DNA of 64,000 nucleotides, from assembly GCA_017506865.1 (NCBI GenBank), contig JAFCMP010000046.1, positions 744,001-808,000 on the forward strand. Reading direction: 5' to 3'. Shown piece by piece: positions 33,901-46,512 of the stretch; the stretch's first letter is position 1; every line of letters begins with the position of its first letter. A program made the position numbers and the translations under genes. The notes under the pieces are model-generated. The model was not told where the DNA came from. It was given only the letters and a program-made list of their open reading frames with translations, and did no database searches. Source of the DNA: Tribonema minus. Taxonomy: Eukaryota; Sar; Xanthophyceae; Tribonematales; Tribonemataceae.

Positions 33901-36900
33901 ACTTTGTCTGGATTGGGTGGCTGGAGGTGTCCAATGTGCCAGAGGCGGAACAGGATCTGGTGCGCACGAGACTGATGGAGGAATATTCCTGCGTGCCGCT
34001 GTTCTTGGACGAGGATCTGGTGGACAAGTACTACAATGGCTTCAGGTACTACATCTAGTCACATTTATGATGGGTTCAGATACATTGAATTTAGTCCAGG
34101 TGATGCGCCATCATTGGTGTTGTCTGCTGACACTACTCTGGATTGGCAGCAGGTATCCATTCAGCCAGTGAGCAAGGCGAAGTTCACGCAAACATTTGAC
34201 AGTGCAGTAGAGAGCAATTGTTGCAGTGCTGTCACATGCATGCCAACCAAGTGAGTGCCTTGTGTCCGCATCATCATTGTGTCACCTCTGATGATGGCCT
34301 TGTTCGCATCTGATCATGTGCAAGTCATGATGGTCATTTCACACAACTGAGCGAATAAACGGTGCTGGCTGCCGTGTTTGCCTCTCATGATATACTTGGA
34401 AATACAGCGAACTTCCACAATCATTGCCAGCCCTCCCCTGCTTGCTGGCACTTTGACATCGCTCAAAATCAGGATGTCCTGCGCGTTGATGCTGCAATGG
34501 TGTTGGCTGTAAACGCTCAACCTGACGTGCATGCAGCTCTGCCTCTCTCACTTTCACTCTCTCTGTGTGTATGTTGCAGCAATGATGTGCTCTGGCCCCT
34601 GTTCCACTACGTACCTCTGCCCATGTACAAAGCGGGGGGCGAGAAGAAGTTTGACAGCAGCTTGTGGGACGCTTACAAGACAGCAAACATCAAGTTTGCC
34701 GATGTCGTCAGCTCCGTATACAAGGTACGCTACGCCAGGTGCCTAGGTGCAAGTCACACTGTTGCTGCTGGGTATGTACACCCTTCTGCTAGTGTGCTGA
34801 TATTAGGGCGGTGTGCATACGTTTGTGTTGTTGTGCCCCATGGTGTGGTTGCTTGAGTAACACGTATCTATCGATGGCATCTATGGCTTGCTATGCTGTC
34901 CGCAGACTGGCTAGATTTGTAAACTGATGGGCGTCACTGTTCTGATGCAACGTGTCCATTGCAATGCTGGTCTTCAATATTGCATGAAGTCATCGCGCCG
35001 AGACCATCGCCACCATCTCAATGCATCATTCGTTGCTTGACTTTGAGCCACGGTGAAGTTGTATTCGTCATACCTATTTCAGCTGATGCTAAGTGTGGCG
35101 TGACTTCTGACTCCATTGTTGCCTGTGTGTTCAGGATGGCGATTTTGTGTGGGTGCATGACTACCACCTCATGCGGTTGCCCTACGAACTCAGGCAACGC
35201 CATCCCAAGTGTCGCATTGGGTGGTTCCTGCACACCCCATTCCCCTCCAGTGAGGTGATCAATCAAACTGACTTAAACCATGCTTGCAACAGATGCGTGC
35301 GTGCTGCCAGGCCATGACTAACTTTCAGGTATACTTGGAAGTACACTGAAATAGGCTGCATGAAAACATATTTTCAATATTGTGATTGAGCGGCCTTAGT
35401 GTTACTCTACTTTTAGGCGATTCATGGCAAGCAACAGCGACAATGGCACCGTATGCCTGCAGTAGCTGCCTGCAATGGCTGCGATGTCTGTGGCATTCTG
35501 TCAATGTTATAAGCTGTGCTTGCACTCTTACTCTCGTACAGCAATGCAATGAGGGCGGTGTCTGCGATGCTGGCGTCACATGCAGTATATGACAACAATC
35601 ATTCGATTCACACCTGACGCTTTGCGCTGCTGTGCTGTTGGTGCCAGATTTACCGCATCTTGCCAGTGCGCAAGCCCCTGCTGGAAGGCATGTTGAGTGC
35701 GGACCTGGTGGGGTTCCACACATACGACTACGCCAGGCACTTCTTGAGTGCATGCAGCAGGGTCTTGGAGGTACGGGATGCCACTACTAATCATGCCACT
35801 CTTGCTGTCATCAGTCAGAAAAATTTGCCACGTGTCATCTGCTACTCATGTTCTTCATCATGCGGTTTCTGATGAGCATGGCTGCGCCGACACTTCTGGC
35901 GTATTCAGCTGTACATCAGACAGCACAGGGATGCTTTCATTCTGGTAGTCCAAATCTGAATGTACTGTCAGGCAGGAGCATGTTCAAGGTCATGAGCATG
36001 GATGAATGTGCTGCTAGATAAGTACTGCAAATGATCCTCCCCGACGTATGCGCTGAAGTGATGCTGCACCATGTGTGATGCTGCTTACAGGTGGAGTGTT
36101 CGCCTCGTGGAGTGGACTACAACAACCACTTCATGAGCTTGGGCGTGTTTCCCATTGGCATTGACCCAGACCATGTCAGCAAGGCGCTCAAGACGCCCTG
36201 GGTGCAGGCAAGTCCAAGCCAACCTGATGACTACAGCTAGGCAGCAGCCAGCTGCGTTATGCTGAAGACGCACACCCACCATATCACTTTGGCTGCCTGC
36301 TGAGAAGGCCAGCCATATTGTCATGATCGCAAGGCTGTAGTGAGCACACCATGCTGTCAATTGCACTCTGCATGGTTGAACCCCAGCTTTCTACAAGTAT
36401 GTTCATCACCTGCAGTCATGGGCTAGCCCCTTACATTGTGTGTGCATATGTGCATGTATCAAGTCAAGTCACCATTATGCTCCCCTTAGCTGCGATTGGT
36501 TTCCGGCAGTTCGCTACTCACTTTTGGCGCCGGTGGGTCAATGCAGACGCGGATCCGTGAGCTGCGGGAGACGTTTGTTGGCCGCAAGATTTTGCTAGGG
36601 GTGGACCGGCTGGACTACATCAAGGGCATGCCACACAAGCTGCTGGGGCTGGAACTGTTCTTCACGCGCTACCCAGAGTGGCACGGCAAGGCAAGCATAT
36701 GAACCCAGCGCATGATATACTTCGAAGTATTGACATAACTAGAGTCTGACGCATTACCGCCTTGCGGCCCAAGGTGCTCTGCTTGTGAATACGCATGCAA
36801 GGGAGGCTGCTGTGTTGGCAGGATTTGATGAGATGTCGAATGGATGACACGGCACGACTAGGGATCAATTTTCACCCAGTTTTTGTTGTAGTTCCATTCC

Positions 36901-39900
36901 AATGAGCTGGGTTACTGCTGTTTCTCTTGCCCACTTTCATCACCTGAGCTGTAATTGCTGTCCTGACGGAACAGATGGTTTTTGATGGAGAATGGGCGAC
37001 AGGTACACTTGCATGCATGCAATACTGTCCGTCCGGTCACCAAATGACCAGATTGCTACACATGATCTGACATGCAGATAATGTGCCATGTATGCCATGC
37101 CTCGCAGGTGACACTGATTCAAGTTGGTGTGCCAAGTCGCACGGAGGTACCTGAGTACAAGGCGCTGGCCAATCAGATCAATGAGCTGGTGGGACGTATC
37201 AATGGCACATACGGCACATTGGAGTACTCCCCCGTGCACTACATCAACCAGGTAACCCAGGTAGCATGCAAGCCTTAGACAATCAGGAGCGTTGAGATGA
37301 TCAGCGGTTGCTATCCTGAAATGAAATTACTCAGGTCTGCGCAGAGTACCGTGCTATGTCGTGCTGTACCACCAATACTTCATCGTGGCTCGTGTGGAAT
37401 CGTGTGTTCATGCGTTGTCATGTCTGTGGCGGCACTTGACAACGGTGATGATGTGGTGATGATGTTTGCTGCTGTTTTACTGGACACAGGCATGTGACAT
37501 GTGGCACACCTATCTTACAAGTAGTAACTTTGCACCTGCTATGTACCCGCAATGTAAGAGGCATTGGTGTTCACTCGCCTACGCTCCCAGTGAGCTCAGT
37601 CCTCTCGCTGTCACATGGATACATTGGAGCTACATGCCTGTGTTGTGTCCAGTATACCCTCCGTGGCATGCCTTGTACATGTATCCATCAGAGACCAGTG
37701 CTTCCAGTCTGGCTCACATATTCACTGTGCTTGAAATGCATGAAACATTCACTGCACCGTGGAGGTCATGCTGATGATATGCAACGCGATGTGTTGCCGA
37801 CAGCACATCAGCCAGGAAGAGCTGTTTGCCATCTACAACGTGGCGGACGTGTGTATGGTGACCAGTGTTAGGGACGGCATGAACCTGGTCAGCCACGAGT
37901 ATGTGGCAGCACAGCACCAGGACGTCTTTGCCAATGAGAGCAGCGACCTGCAGGTATGGCATACTGTAGCTCTGTCAATCAATGGCAAAGTGGGCTGTCC
38001 GTGGTCGATTCAAATTGAAAGTGCTCCCTGACATGCCTCTCTGAGTGTTTGCATCCTGCGGAGATAATACAGTTGGGAAACTGCGGTGTGCCCTATGTGA
38101 TGACGAGAACAACATGTATACTTCGAAGTATGAATAACTTCGGCCTGTGTAACATGAAAAGTCAGAGACAAGAGCACTTCATCATACGCTGCCAGCCCTA
38201 TCATTGCCCACGGCATGGAAGTGTTGCATGAGTTTGGTCACCTTCAGGGCGAATTATTCTTGTCCAGGGATCCCCCCGCATTGTGCTTTTTCCCCTGGTA
38301 CTGCAGCTTTTTGGGCGCAGGCCACCAGCCCCACTAGATGTAGCATGCCATGCCGCGGGATTTCAGCTGAATGTTCACAATGCATTTGCTTGTTGCTCTC
38401 CTGCAGCCGAAGGATGGGCCCGGTGTGCTGATTCTGAGCGAGTTTGCGGGCAGTGCCCAGTCTCTCAGTGGTGCAATCCGCGTCAACCCATGGAACACGG
38501 ACCAGCTTGCAGGGGCCATCAAGCAGGTACTGTACAGCACCACTACGTTCATCACATGCCCTACACTCCCTGCTTTCAGAGGCCGATTTGCGTGTTGAAA
38601 CTGATGATGGACCCCACTTTATAGTGTACTTCTGTCAGCATCGTGTGCTACATAGGAGCTTCGATCTTTGGTGCTCACCATGTGTATTGAGCATGCACAT
38701 GAACCAAATATTCTGCGCGGGGTATGCCACTGCTACCGCCACTCGTACAGTTGAAGAACAGGTGTAAGATCATATCATGTAACATGTTATGTTGGCTCTT
38801 ACTCATGGTTTGTCATATATCAAGTGACAAAGTCTGTGCCGAAGTTCGTGAACTGATGCAATTGCGCCATACTGACAGATGCCATACACTGCAGTTATCG
38901 CATGTGGGATGAGCTGTTTGGCTCGTAGCTGACGTGGTGTTTTCATCAAAGAACGTGCTTGCTCCACATGCTGATTCAACTGGTGCTGTTGCCTTGTGGT
39001 GGGTGTGTTGTGTGTGTTGTGTGTGTTAGGCACTGACGCTGAGCCGTGTGGAGCGAGAACTCAGGCAGCACAAGCTCTACAGATACGTCTCCATGCACAC
39101 AGCCTGCTTCTGGGCCAAGAGCTTCATGCAGGTATGTACATACTCAGCTGCGGTGAGCTTTCGTGGCCACTTGGCTATCATCCAGATTTTTGCAGCTTGT
39201 ACTCAGGTCATGTTTCAGATGGGTTTATGCGTACTTGCCGACGAATAGGTTCAGTGCTCTGGCCCGGGCAACGGTAGTGTTCCATCAAATGTGGCATGCC
39301 ACCTCTTGTAATCTGCTCTCTGACAATGCGGTCAGAGTGCGGCACACTTGCCTTATGCAGCCTTGCATACCCCGTCCACACTGATGCACCACTTGATGTG
39401 CAAATGCGCAGACACATGTACAGAAGGCGGTCCCTAGACTGCTTGCAACAAAGCAGGTATGCAGCAAGTCACATTTGATGGTCTTGTTGCTGCATTGTTG
39501 ACATAGCAGCCTCAATCAAGTTGCATGTTCATCAAGTCGATGTGTTTTCACACGGCAGCTTGGTCTATCACCACCACATGTCCTCACAATCATGTTGTCA
39601 ATGTCTCGCTCTGCAGGAGTTCCGTGAAGTTTGCGACAAGCGCAAGAAAGGCATTGACAAGCTACCCACCCTTCCCATCAAGGTACTGTACAGTGACTCG
39701 TACTCACACACGTCAGCTGTGAGCAGAATGTTCTGTGTTTTCCAGAACATGGTGGGTGGGTGTGCTGCGGCTGCTGCTGACATCGTGCCTAGTCCAGGTT
39801 TAATGGCAGGGCATCCAAAAATGGATACTACCAAACTTTTTGTTACCTGGCACAGCGCTGGTGAGCAGTATATCGCTCGCATCATTCAGTGGTATGCATT

Positions 39901-42900
39901 TTTGAGTACTTTCGGGGATGTATGTTGCTGCTGTTGCATCGAAAACATTGATGCACGACAACCCTTTAGGTGGCTGTGCACATGCATCAAGCAGCAGCTC
40001 AACGCCATGTTACTGTTCTTCAGATGACATGTAGTCTAGTGTCCGCTCACTGCCAAAGCTGTCAATAACATAGTGGAACCCACAAACTGCTTTGGCTCAC
40101 CATCGAGCGTAGCAGAAGCTGCCAACCAGCCCTCCCATGCTTCATGAGATCATGACAACCTGCTGACCATATGAAAACAAATCAAAACATCGTAGAGCTC
40201 TAGGTGACAAGGGATGGTTAGCCGCAAGTGCCTTCCACCAATAATTTCACCGCTGACTAGCATGTTACTGCCGCTTGCATTTGTTTGCTGGCTGATGACT
40301 ATCACAGGAGGTGCGGCATGCCTACGCTGAGGCCAAGAGGAGACTCATCATCAGCGACTACGATGGCACACTCACACAGCTTCAGGTGTGAAATGATCCT
40401 TAGGTCAAGGGTGTATATTGCAGAGCGCCATTTTTTATGCCTCATGATGCTTTTTTACTCGCAATGCTGGCTAATGATGCAGCAGATCTGGGTGTTGGTC
40501 AGCCTGGTGGTACTGCAGATGTTAGATGCCGTCCTGCTGCTGCTCTTGCGCACAGCTGCTATGCAAGTACAACTATTGCAACTTTGTGCAGTATGGATGA
40601 CTGCTGATTTGCTATGCCATGTTCCCAACACACGAAGCTGTTTGCATAGTAAGAGGTCGTGCGGCAATTGCGTTGCAAATCAGCTGCGTCACATCATAAT
40701 TTCTCACGGATCTCTCTGTTTTGTTCTATGCAGAGTTTGCCACAACTGGCTGGCCCTCCGCCATTCGTGACCAGCCTGCTGGAGAACCTGTGCAGAGACC
40801 CCAAGAACACGCTGTTCATTATCAGCGGCAGGTATGACATTCTGCAATGAAAGCACATATCGGATTAAGTCACAGCGGCAGGTATGACATTCTGCAATGA
40901 AAGCACATATCGGATTAAGTCAAACGATAATTGCTTGCAAGCAGGTGACTTTTCTATTATGTAGCACAGTAACTGCACCATCCATACTGGGAGATAGAGA
41001 TTGAAGAGCACTTTGTGTGCATGGCACCACTCCTTGCAAAACTGCATCACTTAGAAGCTCCAATGGTGATGATGGCCTCAAGTTTGCATGAAAATAGAGG
41101 TTTCCCTGCCGTGCATGCTCAACAATGAAACGCCCCTCAGGAAATGTTCACCATGCCCAGTGCAGTGCTGTGGACCAGAATGTTACAACAGGAGTGTCAG
41201 TGCCTGCTTCTACTTCACAAACGCTTTGCATACTTGTCAGCAGCAGGCAGTAGTGTTTGCCTGATCACCAGCCATCTTCTGGCTACACTGGTGACCTTGC
41301 TCAGTGTATGTGCTACAGGGGACCATTGGATGCACTTGATGCTAACCCTTTGTCCAGGCACACTTGACTGGCACAGACAATGCGGCCTTGACGCTTCATT
41401 GCTCACAGATAGCCTTTCTGCTTTCTGCTGCAGGGAACGGCGGTTCATGGACCGCTGGTTTGGAAATCTGCGGGTTGGCCTGGCAGCAGAATACGGCTTC
41501 TACTACAGGCTGCCAAACCAGGATCAGTGGCAGTGCGCTGGCCAGGGCCTGGACCTGACCTGGAAGAATGTGGTGCATCCTATCATGCAGGTATCGATTG
41601 GTTCTAGTTCTTGTGACCAGCCTAGCCATCTTGTATAGAAGTAAGACACTGTAGGTGTGTTTTTTTGTTCTTGCAGCAGCAGCGATTTCAGCAAAAGGGT
41701 ATTGTACCGCGTTGTTCACTTGTGTCATAGTCCGTGTCGTAGTCATGAAAGGCGATGCTGCTCTCTGATTTGCTGCTTGTTTTCTTTGTCTAACTGGGAG
41801 TCATGCTCAAGACGTAGTAATGGCATCATTGTTTTTTCTTTGCTGCCCTTCAAAGGCTTTGGGTGTATGTATGTATGCGCAAGTGTTGCTGTTTCAAGTG
41901 GACCATATACAATCAGTTTGCTAAGCCAACATCTCCTTGCATCATTTGCTGCAGTACTTCACCGAGCGGACACCTGGCACCTACATTGAGAACAAGGAGA
42001 GCTCGCTGACGTGGCACTACCGGTAAGTAGAGCAGAGGCTACCTGAACTCCCAAGCTACTCCAGTATTGGGCAGTTAGCACTGCACATGCTGGTGCATGT
42101 ACTACTGTAGGTTGGTGACATGAAGGGCACAACGTGGTGAGACTCAGCGATCAGTCTTGTGTTTTGAAGTTTATCACGCTGCTGCATACCCATACATCAC
42201 ATTTGAACTCATGTGCCTTTTGCAGCTGTGCCGCTGATTGCAGAACACAGCTGAACCAGCACTTCTGTGTCATTCGTTCGTTCGTTTCTTGTACCTGGGT
42301 AGTGCTTCACCAAGAGTCTGCTTTATCAGCTACCTTATCTACAGCTTAGGATTGCATGGCAATTGCAGTCTTACTAGCGTTTCATCACACCATATAGTCG
42401 TGCTTTGGCCTTCAACCGCCCACCACCACCAGGATTTTGACACTGCTGACTGCTGCTTACATGGTCCTGATTTGTGTGTTTGCAGAGATGCGGACCCCCA
42501 CTTTGGCCTGTGGCAGGCCAAGGATATGCAGATCAACATGGAGGACTCCCTGTCTAACATGCCCTTGGAGATCTTGCAGGTGCACTGCAGTGTGCATACA
42601 CACCTACAGTATATTTGCGGTGTCATCACATCACACAACATGACATTACATAACACTGTGATAATAATGCTTCTCATATCACATTTGTTGTATGATGCCA
42701 AATGGCCTTGGCTGCTGTTGAGGCAGCAAAGGCATTTGCAAGCTTTCTGGAGTTAAAGAATTAGTCATTTGCTCTGATGGATTGCTTCAAGGGTATGCTG
42801 AGTCATGAACTCATGATGTGCTGTGCCACGGTGTCTGCATATGTATCAATCTCAATGTTTGATGCTGATGGCGACTTAGGGTTAGGGTTGGAGTTTGGGG

Positions 42901-45804
42901 TTAGGGTTAGGGTTAGGGTTAGGGTTAGGGTCTGCGTGTGTGTATGTTATGGTGCTTACATGATCTTCTCACAGCAGGCTGCAGTGGTGTGGGCAGAGGT
43001 CACACGCTATGAGCATTGCATTGCTCTGCGCATTCTCCTGCAAAGGCTGAGCTGGAAACACTGTTGCTGTTTGTGAACTGTGCAGGGCAACCGCATGGTG
43101 GAGGTCAGGCATCAGGCTGCCAACAAGAGCTTTGTGGCCGACAGGTTTGTGCTTGCAATTCTTGCCTGTGTAGCGACTGGAACTTGACATTTGTGAAAAG
43201 TTGCATTGACACACACGGCATCTGTCTCTCTTGATATAGAGCTGGTGAAGATGTAGTAGAAGTCTGTGGTGATGATTATGAGACTGAAGCCACTCAGAAG
43301 GCTTCACTTAGCATGTTCACGGGCTCTCTCTCTCTCTCTGAAATGCACAGGACACTACTAGCTGTGCCCTCACTGACGGGGTCAAGAAGCGGTTTGTGTT
43401 CTTGGTCAAAGAAGGCATACTTCAAGAATTATGTACTTGAGACATGTCGAATAGGCGGGCAATAAGCTGAACATGCCATCAGCACATTGCGCCTGCCCCA
43501 TTATCGCAATCATGCCGCATCTGCATCAATCAGTTTGGCGTCAGCTTTTACTTCATCTTGGTGCTGATGCATTGGTGTTCTGCAGGGTTCTGAAAGCCAT
43601 GAGTGAACCGGCCGCAAGGGCAGAGCATGGAGAGGTGGACTTTGTGCTGTGTGTGGGTGATGATCGAAGGTAAGCAGCAATTCTTATGCGTGACCTTGTT
43701 GGCATGGCCTACGTCTATGCCTCAACTTGATGACCTATTGCCTGCTATGTAGTACCTGCAAGGTCTACAACGTATGTATGGGCAACACATGAATTGTTTG
43801 CTGGCTGCACTGTTGATAATGATAGTTTCAGTGTTCGGTAGACTGCAGCAATGAATTCCAGAGCGTATGGCAGTGTCGCTTGATCGTTCACTATTGCTGT
43901 TTTGCCACCTCCCTGCCCGCTTCCTCAGTGATGAGGACATGTTCACCATGGTGCAGCGCCTCAGGGATCAGGCTAGGGCCTCTCCGCCCAGGTACGTTTG
44001 TTAAAAGGGCACTTGCTGTATACTGGCCGTGGTTGTATTTACTAGGTTTTTTGTTTCCGCGACAATGCTTGCGAATTGCTTTGGGCTGCTTTAGCTAGTG
44101 CCATCAGAGAATTGAGCTGAATTGCTGCAGGCAAGTACATATACATACACAGGTGGTGGTGCTCAGTAATTCACCTTTGTTTATTTCAGTCGATTACTGA
44201 CTCTATACAATGGTGAGATGATTATGCTTTCTCAATTTGCGCAATTCACAGCGATTTTGGCGTCAAGTCACTTGCTGTCCAGTCCATCATTACTACCGTA
44301 ATCATACAGGCGAATCATGCTGTACTTCGCACATTGGCCCTGGATAGCCTTGACTTGCATCACATCTGGCAGGCTGCTGTGCTTTCGTTCATGTACACAC
44401 TTGCACATGGCCTTGTACGCTTTTTGATGCCAAACTAGCGCGCACGTTGCTGGTGTTGTGTGCAGCCCTGAGATGCGTGGCATGGCTGCAGGCAGGATGC
44501 CCTCTGGAGCGTCGCTGTCCGCAATGTCAGCTGCTGACGAGGTGCGCATGATGACAATCCGCTCTACTACCGTCAGGCAGTATGCGTACATTGGGGCATT
44601 CAGATGATGGCAGAGCCATGGTCACGCTTTGTTGCTTTTGCGCGGTGTCATGTTGCTTTGTCATCAGCCCAATAATATGCATCCAAAAGCGGGCGAACTT
44701 GCCTAGCAGGCTATGCAGTTTGGCACGCTGTGAAGTCCGAATGTGACGCTTTGTGTCAAAGTTGACGTTCAGTTTTGGACACATGTGCAGATTGCTGCGC
44801 CACATCCTTTGCTGATCAGCGATGACATCATGATACAGGCAGCAGTTAGGTAAGGGCTGAGCAGCCAAGCGCTTCCATTTCCACAGTGCTTCGTATGATG
44901 GGTCGGATTTGCAATTTTCCTGTTGTGGCGTGCATGTACATATCCACGTTGCTTGCAGGCAGCATGCTAACCTCCTGCAACCTTCATACAGATTGAACTG
45001 AGGCCAGCTGCTTCTCAATTGCACAAAGCAGAGTCGGACATCTCACTTCCTTGTCACGACTCGCCACGTGGTGCGTGCAGCAGACCCACACTGGCACCGC
45101 TGAGCAGTCAAGCCGTGATGACACCTCAAGCATGGCCACGGGGGAGCGGGGGGACCATGAGCGGGACAACCCACCGCGATGCATGGCGCGCAATGCCAAC
45201 GTCTACACCGTGCACATTGGGCAGGACCAGAGCCAGGCTGACTACAAGCTAGACAGGTACGTGAGATGTACACGTAGACATGCTGTGTGAGGCACAGCAT
45301 GAAAATATGAATGCATTTCCTGTGCATCTTATGAGGTGGACATGCGGTAGCATAGCATTGTCTGCATCTCAGTTGCGCAGTGCCTGCAAAGCACTGGCTT
45401 TGTCATCTCATGACCGCTGAAACAAAAAGCCAGAATCAGGGAAATGGCGACCTTTGCTGTGAGAATCTGCAGGCGTGGCTGCTTGAACATACGCGGGAAG
45501 TGCACCAATTTACTTCAAGAAGCATCCAAGTGTTCACTGTGGTCAAGTCACACTTGAAGTAGTGAGCCGTGCCTGCGAGCACCGAATTTGGGCGAGAGAT
45601 GTCCCTGTGCACATGGGTAATATCAACGCCCCATCTAGCGAATGGAATGTTGAATGAATTGTGTGCATGCTGCTTGCCTTCAACTGCAGCTTGGTGTCAC
45701 TTCGACAGCTGCTGCGCAAGCTGGACAGCGATGCGCAGCAAGGACAGGGGGCACCCGGCAGCAGGGCTCCGCCTTTCCACCGCATGTCCACCACTAGCAC
45801 CTGA
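30913..45804 (+). CDS. Bifunctional trehalose-6-phosphate synthase/phosphatase
   Basis: Twenty-seven exons give 1013 residues; total coding length is divisible by three and every junction keeps phase. Exons: 30913-31032, 31172-31273, 31439-31537, 31914-32066, 33104-33208, 33882-34045, 34580-34724, 35135-35254, 35648-35770, 36091-36207, 36547-36690, 37108-37251, 37804-37953, 38407-38526, 39030-39131, 39617-39682, 40308-40385, 40734-40831, 41434-41590, 41955-42022, 42486-42579, 43086-43144, 43586-43669, 43929-43991, 44466-44541, 45081-45256, 45690-45804. A 158-residue N-terminal extension ends in a helix (EQEILANIQELQGQLRRMRE). The GT20 domain (about 159-658) has VIVVANRLP, FVWIGW, WVHDYHLMRLP, GVDRLDYIKG and SVRDGMNLVSHEYVAAQ. 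The HAD phosphatase domain has SDYDGTLT (catalytic Asp675/Asp677), FIISGR and GDDRSDEDMF. Both active sites look intact, so the enzyme should convert UDP-glucose and glucose-6-phosphate to trehalose. The exon 4 acceptor could be 31914 or 31920; translation could instead begin at ATG 31893. Confidence 0.92.
36208..36546 (+). other. GC-AG intron 10 of TPS-TPP
   Basis: Exon 10 ends CCCTGGGTGCAG and the intron begins GCAAGT, ending at CAATGCAG. Protein homology (WVQ joined to TRIREL) and phase require this donor rather than the upstream GTGCAG. Confidence 0.75.
36691..37107 (+). other. GC-AG intron 11 of TPS-TPP
   Basis: Exon 11 ends GAGTGGCACGGCAAG and the intron begins GCAAGC, ending CTCGCAG. 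Joining WHGK to VTLIQVGVPSRTEV matches the family exactly. It also contains the palindrome at 36717-36730. Confidence 0.78.
40189..40245. repeat. Dispersed repeat, copy 2
   Basis: Matches 21619-21675 through GAGCTCTAGGTGACAAGGG and GTTAGCCGCAAGTGCCTTCC. This copy lies in the TPS-TPP intron before exon 17 (40308). Confidence 0.8.
40823..40922 (+). repeat. 50-bp tandem duplication across a splice donor
   Basis: CAGCGGCAGGTATGACATTC to CGGATTAAGTCA occurs at 40823-40872 and again at 40873-40922 with no difference seen. The first copy contains the end of TPS-TPP exon 18 and its donor (GGCAG|GTATGA); the second is an intronic copy of both. Confidence 0.92.
42876..42930 (+). repeat. Interstitial telomere-type repeat (TTAGGG)n
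   Basis: Two TTAGGG units, a degenerate stretch (TTGGAGTTTGGGG), then five perfect TTAGGG units. It lies in the TPS-TPP intron between exons 21 and 22, so it is not a chromosome end. Confidence 0.95.
43327..43341. repeat. (TC)n microsatellite
   Basis: Short TCTCTCTC run in a TPS-TPP intron (line beginning 43321). Confidence 0.8.
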
Positions 45805-46512
45805 ACGCCAGTTGCACCTGAGGCAACATGCTGCTTTCTTGGCTGTAAATGACATGTCGGTCATACCACACGTGGTACAGGCCACCAAAGTTCATGCAAC
45901 AGTCAAGCGCTGGCATGCCCACACATTACGGTCATTACGTTAGCTTCTGTGCACCTTGCGGTGCAGTTCCCTTTGCAGCATGGAGTGCACACTCTCTGCA
46001 GAGTAGGGCAGGGCAGCCTTACTTGATGTACAAATGCGAGGCACGCCACCATGCTGAAGTGCAGTACACACAATACACGCTTTGTGCAATGGCCGTTGTG
46101 CATCTTATTGGAGTGATGGTGTTGCTGCTTTTCCGCGTGTTGTTGTTGCCATTGCTTCGCGTAATGCCACGCTCTCGCAAACAGCACCATCAGTCACAGA
46201 TGACAGCATCATTGCAGTTGTGCATGTCCTGACTTGAACAGGAGCTGGGTATTCCCATTAATGCAAATGTGTTGCACAAAAATTGCTTTACTTGTCACGG
46301 CAAACTGTCACTTCTTTGGTCATGCTGGCACTGCCTCTCCCTTGGTGCTGGGCACGGCACCCTGCAACAGCAACAGTTCAAAGTGGACAAGCACCAGCGC
46401 AGGTGATCAAGTCAGTGCTGCGTATATCAAGATACCTTGAGGCCAGACAACAAGCAGTTGGCATGACCATGGTAAACAAGGACCACCAGCAATCAAAGCC
46501 TGATGACCATAA
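45805..46512. other. Convergent intergenic region
   Basis: 708 bp between the stop codons of TPS-TPP and the plastid orphan gene. No further gene or repeat recognised. Confidence 0.35.

Noticed and set aside
42876-42930. Possible chromosome end
   Set aside because: Coding exons of the same gene continue in phase on both sides, so the TTAGGG array is interstitial.
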